From Nostoc sp. TCL26-01 (GTDB taxonomy: Bacteria; Cyanobacteriota; Cyanobacteriia; Cyanobacteriales; Nostocaceae): a stretch of DNA of 64,000 nt. The notes below the pieces were generated by a model that saw only the letters and a program-made list of their open reading frames with translations, searched no databases and was not told the origin of the DNA. Where the stretch lies: positions 2,744,804 through 2,808,803 of the forward strand of contig NZ_CP040297.1 of the NCBI RefSeq assembly GCF_013393945.1, in the 5' to 3' direction. Positions 18,557 to 27,410 of the stretch are shown here, one piece after another; the stretch's first letter is position 1, and each line of letters opens with the position of its first letter. Both the position numbers and the translations under genes were made by a program.

Positions 18557-19600
18557 ATGAAATTTAGCGAAGTCGTATCAAAACTAGAGGCTAGCCACCA
18601 TAGCCTAACTACCAACCCAAATAACGACCCAGAAATTATTGGCTTGGCTGCTGTCGATGAAGCAACAACTAATCAACTTAGTTACATAGAAGGTGGCAAA
18701 TTTGCCTCTTTTGTGGCTAAAACTCATGCTAGTGCCTTGATTTTGCCAGCCGATCCAACCATACAAGCCCAAGCTGAAGAACGTGGTATCGCCTGGGTAG
18801 CCACATCAGAACCCCGACTGTTTTTTGCTAAAGCGATCGCCATATTTTACCAACCCTATCGCCCCACCCCAGAAATTCATCCCACGGCGGTGATTCATCC
18901 CAGCACCAAAATCGGCAAAGATGTATACATTGGTGCTTATGTGGTGATTCAGCCAGGGGTCGAAATTGGTGATGAGGCAATTATTCATCCCAACGTTGTC
19001 ATTTACCCCGATGTGAAAATAGGCGATCGCACTACTCTACACGCCAACTGTACCATCCAAGAACGCAGTCAAATCGGTGCAGATTGCGTTATCCACAGTG
19101 GTGCTGTCATCGGTGCAGAAGGTTTTGGTTTTGTCCCCATCCGTACAGGTTGGTTCAAAATGGAACAATCTGGTTATGTGATTTTAGAAGATGGGGTAGA
19201 AATCGGCTGCAACAGTGCTGTTGATCGCCCATCTGTCGGAGAAACTCGCATCGGTCATCAAACTAAAATCGATAACTTAGTCCAAATCGCCCACGGCTGT
19301 AAAATTGGTTTTGGTTGTGCGATCGCTGGACAAGCCGGGATGGCTGGTGGTGTCACCTTAGGTAATCGCGTGATCTTGGCAGGACAAGTGGGAATTGCTA
19401 ATCAAGCCAAAATGGGTGATGGTGCGATCGCTTCCGCCCAAACCGGCATTTTACACGATGTTGCACCCGGAGAAACCGTCTCTGGCACTCCAGCTATTCC
19501 CCACAAGATATATCTCAAAATTGCTGCTATGTATAGCCGTTTCCCAGATATGTACCAAGTATTTAAGCAACTCAAGCACCAGTTAAATAAAGAGTCGTGA
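18557..19600 (+). CDS. lpxD: UDP-3-O-acylglucosamine N-acyltransferase LpxD
   Basis: Left-handed beta-helix acyltransferase of the lipid A pathway: it adds a 3-hydroxyacyl chain from acyl-ACP to the 2-amino group of UDP-3-O-acyl-glucosamine. The 347 residues match the usual length. An N-terminal LpxD domain (about 1-100) precedes many hexapeptide turns of the [LIV]-G-x4 type (I-G-K-D-V-Y-I-G, V-E-I-G, I-G-D-R). The active-site segment N-L-V-Q-I-A-H-G-C-K-I-G supplies the catalytic His near residue 244, and a C-terminal helix closes the protein. Its place among glycan genes with no lpxA, lpxC or lpxB nearby suggests a paralogue used for this surface polymer or an aminosugar acylation, though ordinary lipid A function is equally possible. 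Confidence 0.9.
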   Translation: MKFSEVVSKLEASHHSLTTNPNNDPEIIGLAAVDEATTNQLSYIEGGKFASFVAKTHASALILPADPTIQAQAEERGIAWVATSEPRLFFAKAIAIFYQPYRPTPEIHPTAVIHPSTKIGKDVYIGAYVVIQPGVEIGDEAIIHPNVVIYPDVKIGDRTTLHANCTIQERSQIGADCVIHSGAVIGAEGFGFVPIRTGWFKMEQSGYVILEDGVEIGCNSAVDRPSVGETRIGHQTKIDNLVQIAHGCKIGFGCAIAGQAGMAGGVTLGNRVILAGQVGIANQAKMGDGAIASAQTGILHDVAPGETVSGTPAIPHKIYLKIAAMYSRFPDMYQVFKQLKHQLNKES

Positions 19601-19725
19601 GTGCTAAATTCTATTTTCTCCTCGTCTCCTGCTGCTATTTTTGGCTTTAGCTTCTCTTTTAAAGACGCTATTGCTATTTGCCTTAATTTATTCCCTTATC
19701 TCCTTACTTAAATACGGTAATTCAG

Positions 19726-20892
19726 ATGGAAAATCATCAAATAAAGAACATCATTTTTGTCAATGCCCAAACTCAGTATGAAAACCTGGGAGATGTGATC
19801 ATTCTCAAAACTTTACTAGAGAAATTAAGAAATTACGGGAATTTGATTATCGATGAACGATACATTCCCGCTTGGTTGAATCAGGAACTAGAGATTAAAA
19901 ATGCAGAAAAAGCTAGCGAATACAATAGTAAATTTCTGATTTTGGTATTATCTTTTGCTATTAAATCTCTTTTCAATCCTCATACTCAAATATACTATTT
20001 TCTTAATCCAGGGCATTACTTAAGTAGAGTTCTTAGAAATCAACAATATATCAAACATTTAATTACTACAATTAAAACAGTAGTATTTTTAACTATTTTG
20101 AAGATTTTAGGCGTTCGTATCTGTAGACTAGGGGTGTCTATCGGCCCATTCTCAAAAATAGACCAAATAGTAGAAGTTTGGCTATCTAAAATTATGTATT
20201 GTTATTCAGTTAGAGATACAAAATCAGAAAAATATGCCAAACAACTAGGGATAAATAAAGTAGAAATTTTCCCTGATATGGCTTGGTTAATGAAAACACC
20301 AAAGCTAGAGCAAAAAATCTTAGAATCTGAGGATGATTATGTAATCTTTAGTTTTAGAAAAGCTACTAATCCTCATGATGACCCAAATACATACAAAACC
20401 AAATTATTTCCTGTTTTAGATGAAATAGTCAACACAGTATGTGTAAATTGGCAGAAAAGATTGGTCATTTCCTATCAGGTTGAAACAGATTATGAATTTT
20501 GTCAAGAAATTAGTCATAGATATAAAGACAATTATAATGTAACCTTTATTGAACAAAGCATTAATAGCCATAATATCTATGAGTTATATTCTCGCGCTCA
20601 CATGGTTTTTAGCAATCGCTTACACGTACTCATGTTTTCTATGGTTTGTAACTCTCTCCCCATCGCTGTAGTAGATGGAATTAAACACGATAAAATCACT
20701 GGCTTATATTCAGATGCCGGACTGAATCAATTAATTATAGATATATCCAATGAAGTTCCTGTGAGAGATTTTTTAAATCAGATGAATACTAATTATCATG
20801 CAGCTAAAGAAAAGACAGCTTTATGTATTAAGAATAAGCAACAACTTGGAGATGCAATTATTCGGCGTGTAATGATGCCAGAAGCACAATGA
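19726..20892 (+). CDS. Polysaccharide pyruvyl transferase family protein
   Basis: Protein of 388 residues fitting the CsaB/WcaK/AmsJ pyruvyl transferase family, which forms ketal pyruvate on sugars from phosphoenolpyruvate. Family features visible: an N-terminal N-L-G-D-V-I block near residues 22-27, the S-V-R-D-T-K-S segment near residue 162, F-P-D-M-A near 185, and the C-terminal S-N-R-L-H-V-L-M-F-S block near 298-307. It closes the polysaccharide locus. Base composition is more AT-rich than its neighbours and it contains no HIP1 octamer, hinting at later acquisition. Pyruvylation would give the polymer negative charge. Confidence 0.82.
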   Translation: MENHQIKNIIFVNAQTQYENLGDVIILKTLLEKLRNYGNLIIDERYIPAWLNQELEIKNAEKASEYNSKFLILVLSFAIKSLFNPHTQIYYFLNPGHYLSRVLRNQQYIKHLITTIKTVVFLTILKILGVRICRLGVSIGPFSKIDQIVEVWLSKIMYCYSVRDTKSEKYAKQLGINKVEIFPDMAWLMKTPKLEQKILESEDDYVIFSFRKATNPHDDPNTYKTKLFPVLDEIVNTVCVNWQKRLVISYQVETDYEFCQEISHRYKDNYNVTFIEQSINSHNIYELYSRAHMVFSNRLHVLMFSMVCNSLPIAVVDGIKHDKITGLYSDAGLNQLIIDISNEVPVRDFLNQMNTNYHAAKEKTALCIKNKQQLGDAIIRRVMMPEAQ

Positions 20893-21053
20893 ATAAGGGT
20901 GTGTTACACTGAAACATACTTATCTATAATGTGTAATCCTAATTAATGGCATATCACAAAATAAGCAAGTTAGCAAAACGTCAATTAGGGTTGATAGAAA
21001 ATTCAACTAAATGTACCTCACTCAAGCAAGAAACGCTATAAGGCAGTGTTGTT

Positions 21054-21644
21054 ATGAATACTCCACTTGTAAGCCAGTCCACAGAAGAAAAACTAGTCAC
21101 TCTCAAAGATGTTTCTTGGGAACAGTTCAAAGGAATTGAAGCTTATCTGGTGGACAACCATAATGTGAGATTATCTTATTTGTCAGGAGTTTTAGAAATA
21201 ATGTCCCCCATTGGCGAGAAACATGAGGGAGTGAAAAGTACTTTTGGCTTGCTGCTAGAAGCTTATATGAGAGTGTTGGGTATTCGATTCTACGCTCGTG
21301 GTGGTTACACCCTTGAAGAACCAGGATATGCTTCTGGCACGCCAGATGAATCTTACAGCATTGGCATAGAAAAAGAAGTTCCTGATATTGTGATTGAAGT
21401 CATTGTTACTAGTGGCACTATTGACAGGAAAGAATTGTTTAAACCTCAAAGAATACCGGAAATTTGGTTTTGGAAATCTAATCAAATCAAAATATTTCGC
21501 TTTGGTGAGAATGGTGAGTATACAGAAGTTAGTAGAAGTGGGTTTTTTCCAGATTTAGATCCTACTTTGTTATTGCGCTATATTGCTATGCCTGATCAAT
21601 ACGATGCTGTTGCAGAATTTGAGCAGACAATTCGCAATCAATAG
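21054..21644 (+). CDS. Uma2 family (DUF820) putative endonuclease
   Basis: Member of the PD-(D/E)XK-fold Uma2 family, which is greatly expanded in cyanobacteria and whose role is unknown. The 196 residues show the usual order: W-E-Q-F-K near the N-terminus, L-S-Y-L-S-G-V-L-E-I-M-S-P near residues 43-55, P-D-I-V-I-E-V-I near residues 113-120 as the nuclease core with Asp and Glu, then K-R/E-L-F and I-P-E-I-W-F-W. It ends 7 bases before the tail of a converging Uma2 gene on the other strand. No partner gene is apparent. Confidence 0.85.
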   Translation: MNTPLVSQSTEEKLVTLKDVSWEQFKGIEAYLVDNHNVRLSYLSGVLEIMSPIGEKHEGVKSTFGLLLEAYMRVLGIRFYARGGYTLEEPGYASGTPDESYSIGIEKEVPDIVIEVIVTSGTIDRKELFKPQRIPEIWFWKSNQIKIFRFGENGEYTEVSRSGFFPDLDPTLLLRYIAMPDQYDAVAEFEQTIRNQ

Positions 21645-21651
21645 ATATTTA

Positions 21652-22230
21652 TTATCCCCAAATTAGTTGTAAATTTAAAATAAATCCAGGTAAAACGTTC
21701 TCACCTGATAACTCTTGAGGAGATGTTAATATCTCTACTGGTTTACCAAGACGATAGATTTCTACCTGACGCATTTGTGGATTAATTAACCAACCCAATT
21801 TAACTTGATTATCTAGATACTCCTGCATTTTTATTTGCATTTCTGACAAGCTATCGCTAGGTGACATCAACTCTAAAACAAAATCTGGGGCGATGGGGGG
21901 AAATTTTGCTTGTTCTTCCGGTGTGAGTGCATCCCATCGAGCTTTTTTAATCCAAGCAACATCAGGAGAACGATTTGCCCCATTGGGAAGTTTAAAGCAA
22001 GTTGAAGAGTCAAAGCATACACCTAACTTAATTTGGCGATTCCAAATCACAAAATCTGCGGCAATTTCAATATTCCGCTTTCCAGTTTCTCCGCCTGTGG
22101 GTGGCATAATCAATAGTTTTCCGTCTGCGGTTCTTTCAAATTTGATATCAGGATTTTCTCGACACAGGTGATAAAATTCGTTGTCAGTTAGCTGAATCAG
22201 AGAGTTTAAGTTGACGGTGATAGCTGTCAT
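21652..22230 (-). CDS. Uma2 family putative endonuclease, tandem copy A
   Basis: Uma2/DUF820 protein of 192 residues. Motifs: F-Y-H-L-C-R-E-N-P-D near residues 18-27, L-L-I-M-P-P-T-G-G near 38-46, R-S-P-D-V-A-W-I near 85-92, and the core P-D-F-V-L-E-L-M-S-P-S-D followed by W-L-I-N-P. It is the downstream copy (on the minus strand) of a 633-base tandem duplication with copy B. The two proteins are identical from about residue 70 to the end but differ at seven positions between residues 54 and 68. Confidence 0.88.
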   Translation of the reverse strand: MTAITVNLNSLIQLTDNEFYHLCRENPDIKFERTADGKLLIMPPTGGETGKRNIEIAADFVIWNRQIKLGVCFDSSTCFKLPNGANRSPDVAWIKKARWDALTPEEQAKFPPIAPDFVLELMSPSDSLSEMQIKMQEYLDNQVKLGWLINPQMRQVEIYRLGKPVEILTSPQELSGENVLPGFILNLQLIWG

Positions 22231-22295
22231 AGGAAATCATCTTGAGTACGACATCAACTTCTAAATAAATTATAGGTTAAATAGGTTAGTCTCGT

Positions 22296-22874
22296 TTATC
22301 CCCAAATTAATTGTAAATTTAAAATAAATCCAGGTAAAACGTTCTCACCTGATAACTCTTGGGGAGATGTTAATATCTCTACTGGTTTACCAAGACGATA
22401 GATTTCTACCTGACGCATTTGCGGATTAATTAACCAACCCAATTTAACTTGATTATCTAGATACTCCTGCATTTTTATTTGCATTTCTGACAAGCTATCG
22501 CTAGGTGACATCAACTCTAAAACAAAATCTGGGGCGATGGGGGGAAATTTTGCTTGTTCTTCCGGTGTGAGTGCATCCCATCGAGCTTTTTTAATCCAAG
22601 CAACATCAGGAGAACGATTTGCCCCATTGGGAAGTTTAAAGCAAGTTGAAGAATCAAAGCATACACCTAACTTCCTTTGACGATTCCAAATTCCCAACTC
22701 AACAGCCGTTTCAAAATTCCGCTTTCCAGTTTCTCCGCCTGTGGGTGGCATAATCAATAGTTTTCCGTCTGCATTTCTTTCAAATTTAATATCAGGATTT
22801 TCTCGACACAGGTGATAAAATTCGTTGTCAGTTAGCTGAATCAGAGAGTTTAAGTTGACGGTGATAGCTGTCAT
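22296..22874 (-). CDS. Uma2 family putative endonuclease, tandem copy B
   Basis: Second copy of the duplicated Uma2 gene, 192 residues with the same motifs as copy A (R-S-P-D-V-A-W-I, P-D-F-V-L-E-L-M). Differences from copy A are T34N and a cluster in the segment after T-G-K-R-N: copy A reads I-E-I-A-A-D-F-V-I-W and copy B F-E-T-A-V-E-L-G-I-W, plus an Ile to Arg change just after N-R-Q. Upstream sequence matches copy A for 54 bases, so both copies probably share promoter elements. Confidence 0.88.
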   Translation of the reverse strand: MTAITVNLNSLIQLTDNEFYHLCRENPDIKFERNADGKLLIMPPTGGETGKRNFETAVELGIWNRQRKLGVCFDSSTCFKLPNGANRSPDVAWIKKARWDALTPEEQAKFPPIAPDFVLELMSPSDSLSEMQIKMQEYLDNQVKLGWLINPQMRQVEIYRLGKPVEILTSPQELSGENVLPGFILNLQLIWG

Positions 22875-23016
22875 AGGAAATCATCTTGAGTATGACATCA
22901 ACTTCTAAATAAATTATAGGTTAAATAGCTAATAGCAAAAAATCTGTGTAATTAATCGTATCTTAATAGGTGTTGCTGTTTGATACTATGTTGAAAGATT
23001 CAACTAGTTGCAAATC

Positions 23017-23727
23017 ATGAGTCAGAATCTCAATATGGCTACAATTTCCATCATCATTCCGACTCTGAACGAAGCAGGAAATATTAAACAAGTTATTACC
23101 AACATTCAACCGAGGACAAATATAGAAATAATTGTTGTAGATGGTGGCTCTCAAGATGATACCGTGGCGTTAGCTGAGTCTTTTGGTGTGAAAGTCATCT
23201 CATCATCTCCTAGTCGGGCTTTACAAATGAATGCGGGTGCAGCGATTGCTAATGGTAATATTCTGTTATTCCTCCATGCTGATACCCGTTTACCTGTTGG
23301 CTTTGATGAGATGATTCGCTCAGTACTACAACAGCCTGGAGTTGTGGCTGGTGCGTTTACCTTGCGGATCGATGGGTCGGGTTTACCGTTGCGACTGGTG
23401 GAGTTGGGGGTGAAATGGCGATCGCATTTTCTCCAAATGCCCTATGGTGATCAAGCAATTTTTATTACTAAAGAATTTTTTATACAAATCGGCTATTTTC
23501 CTGAAATACCTATCATGGAAGACTTTGAACTCATAATACGGTTAAAACATATTGGTAAAATTGCGATTATATCAGCATCAGTTATCACCTCAGCCCGCAG
23601 ATGGATGCAAAAGGGAGTTATCAAAACTACATTGATCAATCAGATTGTGATTATTGCTTATCTATTGGGTATTGCACCAGAACAAATCCGCACTTGGTAT
23701 CGTCAGGGAAAATTTTGGGGATTTTAA
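23017..23727 (+). CDS. TIGR04283-type family 2 glycosyltransferase
   Basis: GT2 enzyme of 236 residues from the ATG at 23017; a TTG at 23008 is in frame upstream. It begins I-S-I-I-I-P-T-L-N-E-A-G-N, then V-V-D-G-G-S-Q-D-D-T and A-L-Q-M-N-A-G-A, L-F-L-H-A-D-T-R-L-P, and M-P-Y-G-D-Q-A-I-F: this series is the hallmark of the TIGR04283 group, some members of which are linked with arsenosugar synthesis. That link is family knowledge and is not shown here, since no ars genes are close. It sits 56 bases before a VTT-domain membrane protein, a pairing that fits common cyanobacterial arrangements. Confidence 0.88.
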   Translation: MSQNLNMATISIIIPTLNEAGNIKQVITNIQPRTNIEIIVVDGGSQDDTVALAESFGVKVISSSPSRALQMNAGAAIANGNILLFLHADTRLPVGFDEMIRSVLQQPGVVAGAFTLRIDGSGLPLRLVELGVKWRSHFLQMPYGDQAIFITKEFFIQIGYFPEIPIMEDFELIIRLKHIGKIAIISASVITSARRWMQKGVIKTTLINQIVIIAYLLGIAPEQIRTWYRQGKFWGF

Positions 23728-23783
23728 ACTAATGCTCATGTATTTGTCATATTGTACTTGAGGGAGTAGGGAGTAGAAAAGCA

Positions 23784-24509
23784 ATGATTCCCAAGCATCA
23801 GCCCAAATTCAATGGCAAACTAAAATTACTGTTTTGCAGTTTCCTTATCGCCATACTCGTAGTTATTGCCAAACAATTCAATTTTTCGGCAATTTTACAA
23901 ACATTAGTCCTTTGGGTACAAAGTCTGGGGATTTTCGGCCCTATTGCCTACATCATAATTTACAACCTAGCCACCTTACTATTTATCCCCGGTTCTCTCT
24001 TAACCTTGAAAGGTGGTTGTCTATTTGGCGTATTTTGGGGTTCAATTTATGTGTTATTTGCCGCAACTGTTGGTGCTATCTTGGCTTTCTTAATTGGACG
24101 CTACTTATCAAGAGATTGGGTGTCTCAACAGATAGAAAAATATCCCAAATTCCAAACCATAGATCAAGCAGTAGCTAGAGAAGGTTGGAAAATCGTCCTG
24201 TTAACTAGACTTTCTCCTCTGTTTCCCTTCAACTTATTAAACTATGCTTTTGGAGTCACGCAGATATCCCTCAAAGACTATACACTAGGTTCACTGGGCA
24301 TTATTCCTGGTACGGTGATGTATGTTTATATTGGTTCTCTAGCCACAGATTTGGCAATGATTAACTCAAATCATCAGCCAGTTACAGCCGAAACTCAAAT
24401 GTGGCAATTAATCATGCAGATATTAGGTTTAATTGCCACTGTAGGTGTCACGGTATATGTCACCAAAATTGCTCAGAAAGCTCTAGCTCAAAGCATAGAA
24501 AAAAATTAG
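23784..24509 (+). CDS. TVP38/TMEM64 family (VTT domain) membrane protein
   Basis: DedA-superfamily membrane protein, 241 residues with about five to six hydrophobic stretches. The VTT pattern is clear: F-I-P-G-S-L-L-T-L-K-G-G-C-L-F-G near residues 69-84, then G-A-I-L-A-F-L-I-G-R-Y-L, and the R-L-S-P-L-F-P-F-N-L-L-N-Y-A-F-G block near residues 141-156. Relatives move or scramble lipids or other small molecules across membranes; the substrate here is unknown. Confidence 0.9.
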   Translation: MIPKHQPKFNGKLKLLFCSFLIAILVVIAKQFNFSAILQTLVLWVQSLGIFGPIAYIIIYNLATLLFIPGSLLTLKGGCLFGVFWGSIYVLFAATVGAILAFLIGRYLSRDWVSQQIEKYPKFQTIDQAVAREGWKIVLLTRLSPLFPFNLLNYAFGVTQISLKDYTLGSLGIIPGTVMYVYIGSLATDLAMINSNHQPVTAETQMWQLIMQILGLIATVGVTVYVTKIAQKALAQSIEKN

Positions 24510-24519
24510 GGACTTAAAA

Positions 24520-24600
24520 TTTAGGACTTACACATTCAACCAATAAACCATAAATGAGGGTGGTCAATAGTCCATAGTCAATGGTCAATATGTCAAGAGT
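24520..24600. repeat. Left part of a foldback element (AGGACTTAC family)
   Basis: Bases from AGGACTTACACATTCAACC to GGTCAATAGTCCATAGTCAA match the left half of the complete element at 40738-41000. The right end (GTAAGTCCTATA) is absent, so the copy is truncated. It lies between the VTT gene and glycerol kinase. Confidence 0.65.
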
Positions 24601-24673
24601 TATGGTAATTCGTAATTCATCAACCAAAATTGTGTAACTATCCGAATTACAGTTGTAATAGTGATCAGGGGTT

Positions 24674-26221
24674 ATGCAAATATTGAGCAGTACATCATCA
24701 GAGTACATCTTAGCGTTGGATTTAGGGACAACGGGGAATCGCGCTTTTATTTTCAACACCGCAGGTAAGATTGTCGGACAGGCGTATAAAGAACTGACGC
24801 AATATTATCCCCAACCGGGATGGCTAGAACATGACGCGGAGGAAATCTGGCGGGATACAGGCTGGGTAATCAAAAATGCGATGGCTTCCAGCCGACCGGA
24901 GGTCATCGCTAATTCCCCAATTACCCCATCACAAATTGCCGCTATAGGTCTGACTGTACAACGGGAAACCTGCTTACTGTGGGACAAAACCACGGGAAAA
25001 CCCTTACATCATGCGATTGTCTGGCAAGATCGCCGTACTGCTTCCCTGTGCCACGAATTAAAAGAGCAAGGTTATGCTCAAGAGATTTACGATCGCACTG
25101 GTTTAGTCATCGATGCTTATTTCTCTGCTACTAAACTCAGATGGTTGTTAGATAATATCACAGACCTTGACTTAAACAATGTCCTCGCTGGGACAATTGA
25201 TACTTGGGTATTGTGGAATCTCACAGGCGGTAAAGTCCACGCCACTGATCACAGCAATGCTAGCCGCACAATGTTAATGAATCTCCAAACCTGCCAGTGG
25301 GATGAAATGTTGCTTGATTTATTGCAAATTCCTGCTCAGATTCTCCCCCAAATTCAGCCCAGTTTAGGACAATTTGGTGTTACTGATACTAGTATATTAA
25401 ACGCAGCTATCCCCATCACAGCTATTTTAGGTGATCAACAAGCAGCTTTATTTGGTCATGGCTGCGATCGCCCTGGTTTAATGAAATGTACTTACGGCAC
25501 TGGTAGCTTTTTGGTGGCTCATACTGGCGCTGATATTGTGCGATCGCCCAACCAACTCATCTCAACAATAGCCTGGACACAAGCCAAATCTGGCAATGAT
25601 TTAAATGTAGGTTATGCCCTAGAAGGCAGTATGTTTACCAGTGGGGCTTGTATCCAATGGTTGCGCGATCGCCTCAAGCTGATCACAACGGCGGCAGAAA
25701 CCGAGACACTAGCTAATCAAGTTGCTGATAATGGCGGAGTTTATTTTGTTCCAGCCTTGAGTGGACTGGGTGCGCCTTACTGGGATATGAGTGCCAGAGG
25801 AGCCTTTTTTGGCATCACAGGTGGAGTGCAATCCCAGCATTTAGTCCGCGCTGTCCTCGAAGCCATCGCTTATCAAGTGTTAGAAGTAGTCCAAGCCATC
25901 AATGCTTCTTGTAGCAGTCCCATGCAGCGTTTAATAGTTGATGGCGGCGCTTGTGAGAACAATTTTCTCATGCAATTCCAAGCAGACGTACTGGGAATTC
26001 CCGTAGAACGTCCCACCATGCGCGACACAACCGTCCAAGGTGCAGCCTATGCCGCTGGTTTAGCCATAGGATTGTGGGATAGCTATGCCACACTGGTAAA
26101 CCAACGCCAAATTGACCGCTTATTCGAGCCAAGCGCAGACAGCGATCGCGCCATAGCTAATTTTACTACCTGGCATCAAGCAGTTAAACGCACGCTTAAT
26201 TGGGGAGTTGATAGGCAATAG
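24674..26221 (+). CDS. glpK: Glycerol kinase
   Basis: FGGY-family kinase that phosphorylates glycerol with ATP to sn-glycerol 3-phosphate in the cytoplasm. The 515 residues match the family. N-terminal phosphate loop L-D-L-G-T-T-G-N-R-A near residues 16-25, then glycerol-binding Q-R-E-T and W-Q-D-R-R-T near residue 118, the FGGY signature segment G-Y-A-L-E-G-S-M-F-T-S-G-A near residues 313-325, and the ATPase G-G-A-C-E-N-N-F-L-M-Q-F-Q-A near residues 417-430. Compared with E. coli GlpK, it has Asn (G-N-R-A) where many have S-S/S-R, a mild variation. No glpD or glpF is adjacent. Confidence 0.93.
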   Translation: MQILSSTSSEYILALDLGTTGNRAFIFNTAGKIVGQAYKELTQYYPQPGWLEHDAEEIWRDTGWVIKNAMASSRPEVIANSPITPSQIAAIGLTVQRETCLLWDKTTGKPLHHAIVWQDRRTASLCHELKEQGYAQEIYDRTGLVIDAYFSATKLRWLLDNITDLDLNNVLAGTIDTWVLWNLTGGKVHATDHSNASRTMLMNLQTCQWDEMLLDLLQIPAQILPQIQPSLGQFGVTDTSILNAAIPITAILGDQQAALFGHGCDRPGLMKCTYGTGSFLVAHTGADIVRSPNQLISTIAWTQAKSGNDLNVGYALEGSMFTSGACIQWLRDRLKLITTAAETETLANQVADNGGVYFVPALSGLGAPYWDMSARGAFFGITGGVQSQHLVRAVLEAIAYQVLEVVQAINASCSSPMQRLIVDGGACENNFLMQFQADVLGIPVERPTMRDTTVQGAAYAAGLAIGLWDSYATLVNQRQIDRLFEPSADSDRAIANFTTWHQAVKRTLNWGVDRQ

Positions 26222-26412
26222 GCAATAGTCAATGGTCATTAGTCAATAGTCATTAGTCATTAGTTCTATACTCAGCACTCAGCACTCCCTCACTCCCTCA
26301 CTCTCTCACTCCCTCACTCTCTCACTCAGCACGGGCTAAACGCCCCGCTACCGCTAACAGCACTCATCACTCCCTCACTCCCTCACTCCCTCACTCAGCA
26401 CTCAGCACTCCC
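26222..26412. repeat. Composite short tandem repeats with an inserted GC-rich block
   Basis: An array of ATAGTCA/ATTAGTC heptamers is followed by long runs of CACTCCCTCACTC. A GC-richer block (26331-26362, GCACGGGCTAAACGCCCCGC) interrupts it. No coding frame was seen. Confidence 0.75.
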
Positions 26413-26415
26413 TAC

Positions 26416-27402
26416 TCACCTCGAACTCCCTGCCAACTTCAGATCCAAAGTATAAAAGCCGACTTTATCAGGGATTCTGGCAAATCTCCCTGTCCGATAG
26501 CCGCGTGACAATTCATTGAGTACCTTGCTTTTAACTTCTCTGGTTTCCTCTGCGTCTAGTTCACCATAAAGTCCCAAGATGACTTCAGCTACAGTAAAAA
26601 CTTTCCCTGGATGCTGTTTGAAGAAAGAACTGAGTGCATCAATTAAAAATTGCCCTTGAAAAGCTTCTAGCATGGGGACAATTTTCGTATTCGGGATGAT
26701 CTGAGGTTTCTTCTTCTTACTCTTGCCATTTTGAGCGTAAGTATGAGTTTTGTTAGAGGTGACTAAACTTAAATCTAGAGTGAAACAACCGGGTTCGTCA
26801 GGGATACCAAACCAGACTTGCCGTTCTTTACCTTGTGTGAGAGAAGACTGTACTCTACCTTTAACAACTTTAAAAACATATGATTCTAACTCGCCATAAA
26901 GCGATCGCACAATAAAATCTATATGACATACAGCACCAAGATGTTTTTCTAGTAGCTTTTTGATTGCGTCCATGCGGGTTAGAGATTCGTATTCAGGCAA
27001 CATAGGAATATCAGTTCCCCGAATAGTATCTGGAGATATGTCCAGAGGTAGTGACGAACGTACTGCTAGAGACTCGTCGTTATCTGCTACTGTAGTGCTA
27101 TCTATCGAAGAGGCTACCAACTTCATCTGAGAGTCAGAAATACCATTAACTGAAGATAGATGAGAGTCTTCTGGTAAAGCTGTAGATAGTTGTTGGGTAA
27201 TTTCCCCAAGAGATATTTGGTCTTGGTTTTCAGCATGAGAAGACCAGCCAGATAATAAAGCTTCTACATGATGCAATTGCGATCGCGCTTGTGTATATAA
27301 ATTTTCGTACTCTTCTACAAGACGAGCATAGTAATCTCGTAATTCCAACAGTGGAGAGAAGAAGTCTTGTGGAGGTTTTAATTGAGATTGAGTATTGATC
27401 AT
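26416..27402 (-). CDS. Unknown protein with two winged-helix-like repeats
   Basis: Not recognised as a named family. The 328-residue protein has an N-terminal coiled-coil-like helix (about residues 18-50, rich in Glu, Leu and Tyr), a Ser/Asp-rich linker (about 55-140) and two related domains of about 66 residues (roughly 144-212 and 258-325). Each repeat reads helix, then I-V-R-S-L-Y-G-E-L-E or V-I-L-G-L-Y-G-E-L-D, then K-x-R/K-V-x-x-x-L-x-x-G, then I-P-D-E/K-x-G-x-F/Y-T-L-D-L. This resembles HARE-HTH type winged helices, which suggests DNA or protein binding. A lysine-rich patch (K-S-K-K-K-K) lies between them. It follows a zinc-ribbon gene by 8 bases on the same strand. Confidence 0.7.
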   Translation of the reverse strand: MINTQSQLKPPQDFFSPLLELRDYYARLVEEYENLYTQARSQLHHVEALLSGWSSHAENQDQISLGEITQQLSTALPEDSHLSSVNGISDSQMKLVASSIDSTTVADNDESLAVRSSLPLDISPDTIRGTDIPMLPEYESLTRMDAIKKLLEKHLGAVCHIDFIVRSLYGELESYVFKVVKGRVQSSLTQGKERQVWFGIPDEPGCFTLDLSLVTSNKTHTYAQNGKSKKKKPQIIPNTKIVPMLEAFQGQFLIDALSSFFKQHPGKVFTVAEVILGLYGELDAEETREVKSKVLNELSRGYRTGRFARIPDKVGFYTLDLKLAGSSR

Positions 27403-27410
27403 GCTCTAAA

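Larger units (their letters stand above)
21652..22928. repeat. Tandem duplication of a Uma2 gene (two 633-base units)
   Basis: Units 21652-22284 and 22296-22928 are nearly identical at an offset of 644 bases, with an 11-base spacer. Each holds one complete Uma2 gene plus about 54 bases of upstream sequence. Differences are few except for a dense cluster opposite residues 54-68 of the proteins. Confidence 0.92.

Noticed and set aside
2896..20892. Heterocyst envelope polysaccharide (hep) island
   Set aside because: The gene types are those of any Wzx/Wzy surface glycan; I saw no gene that I could securely match to hepA, hepB or hepC.
26222..26412. Possible CRISPR array
   Set aside because: The repeats are 7-base tandem units without unique spacers, and no cas genes are near.
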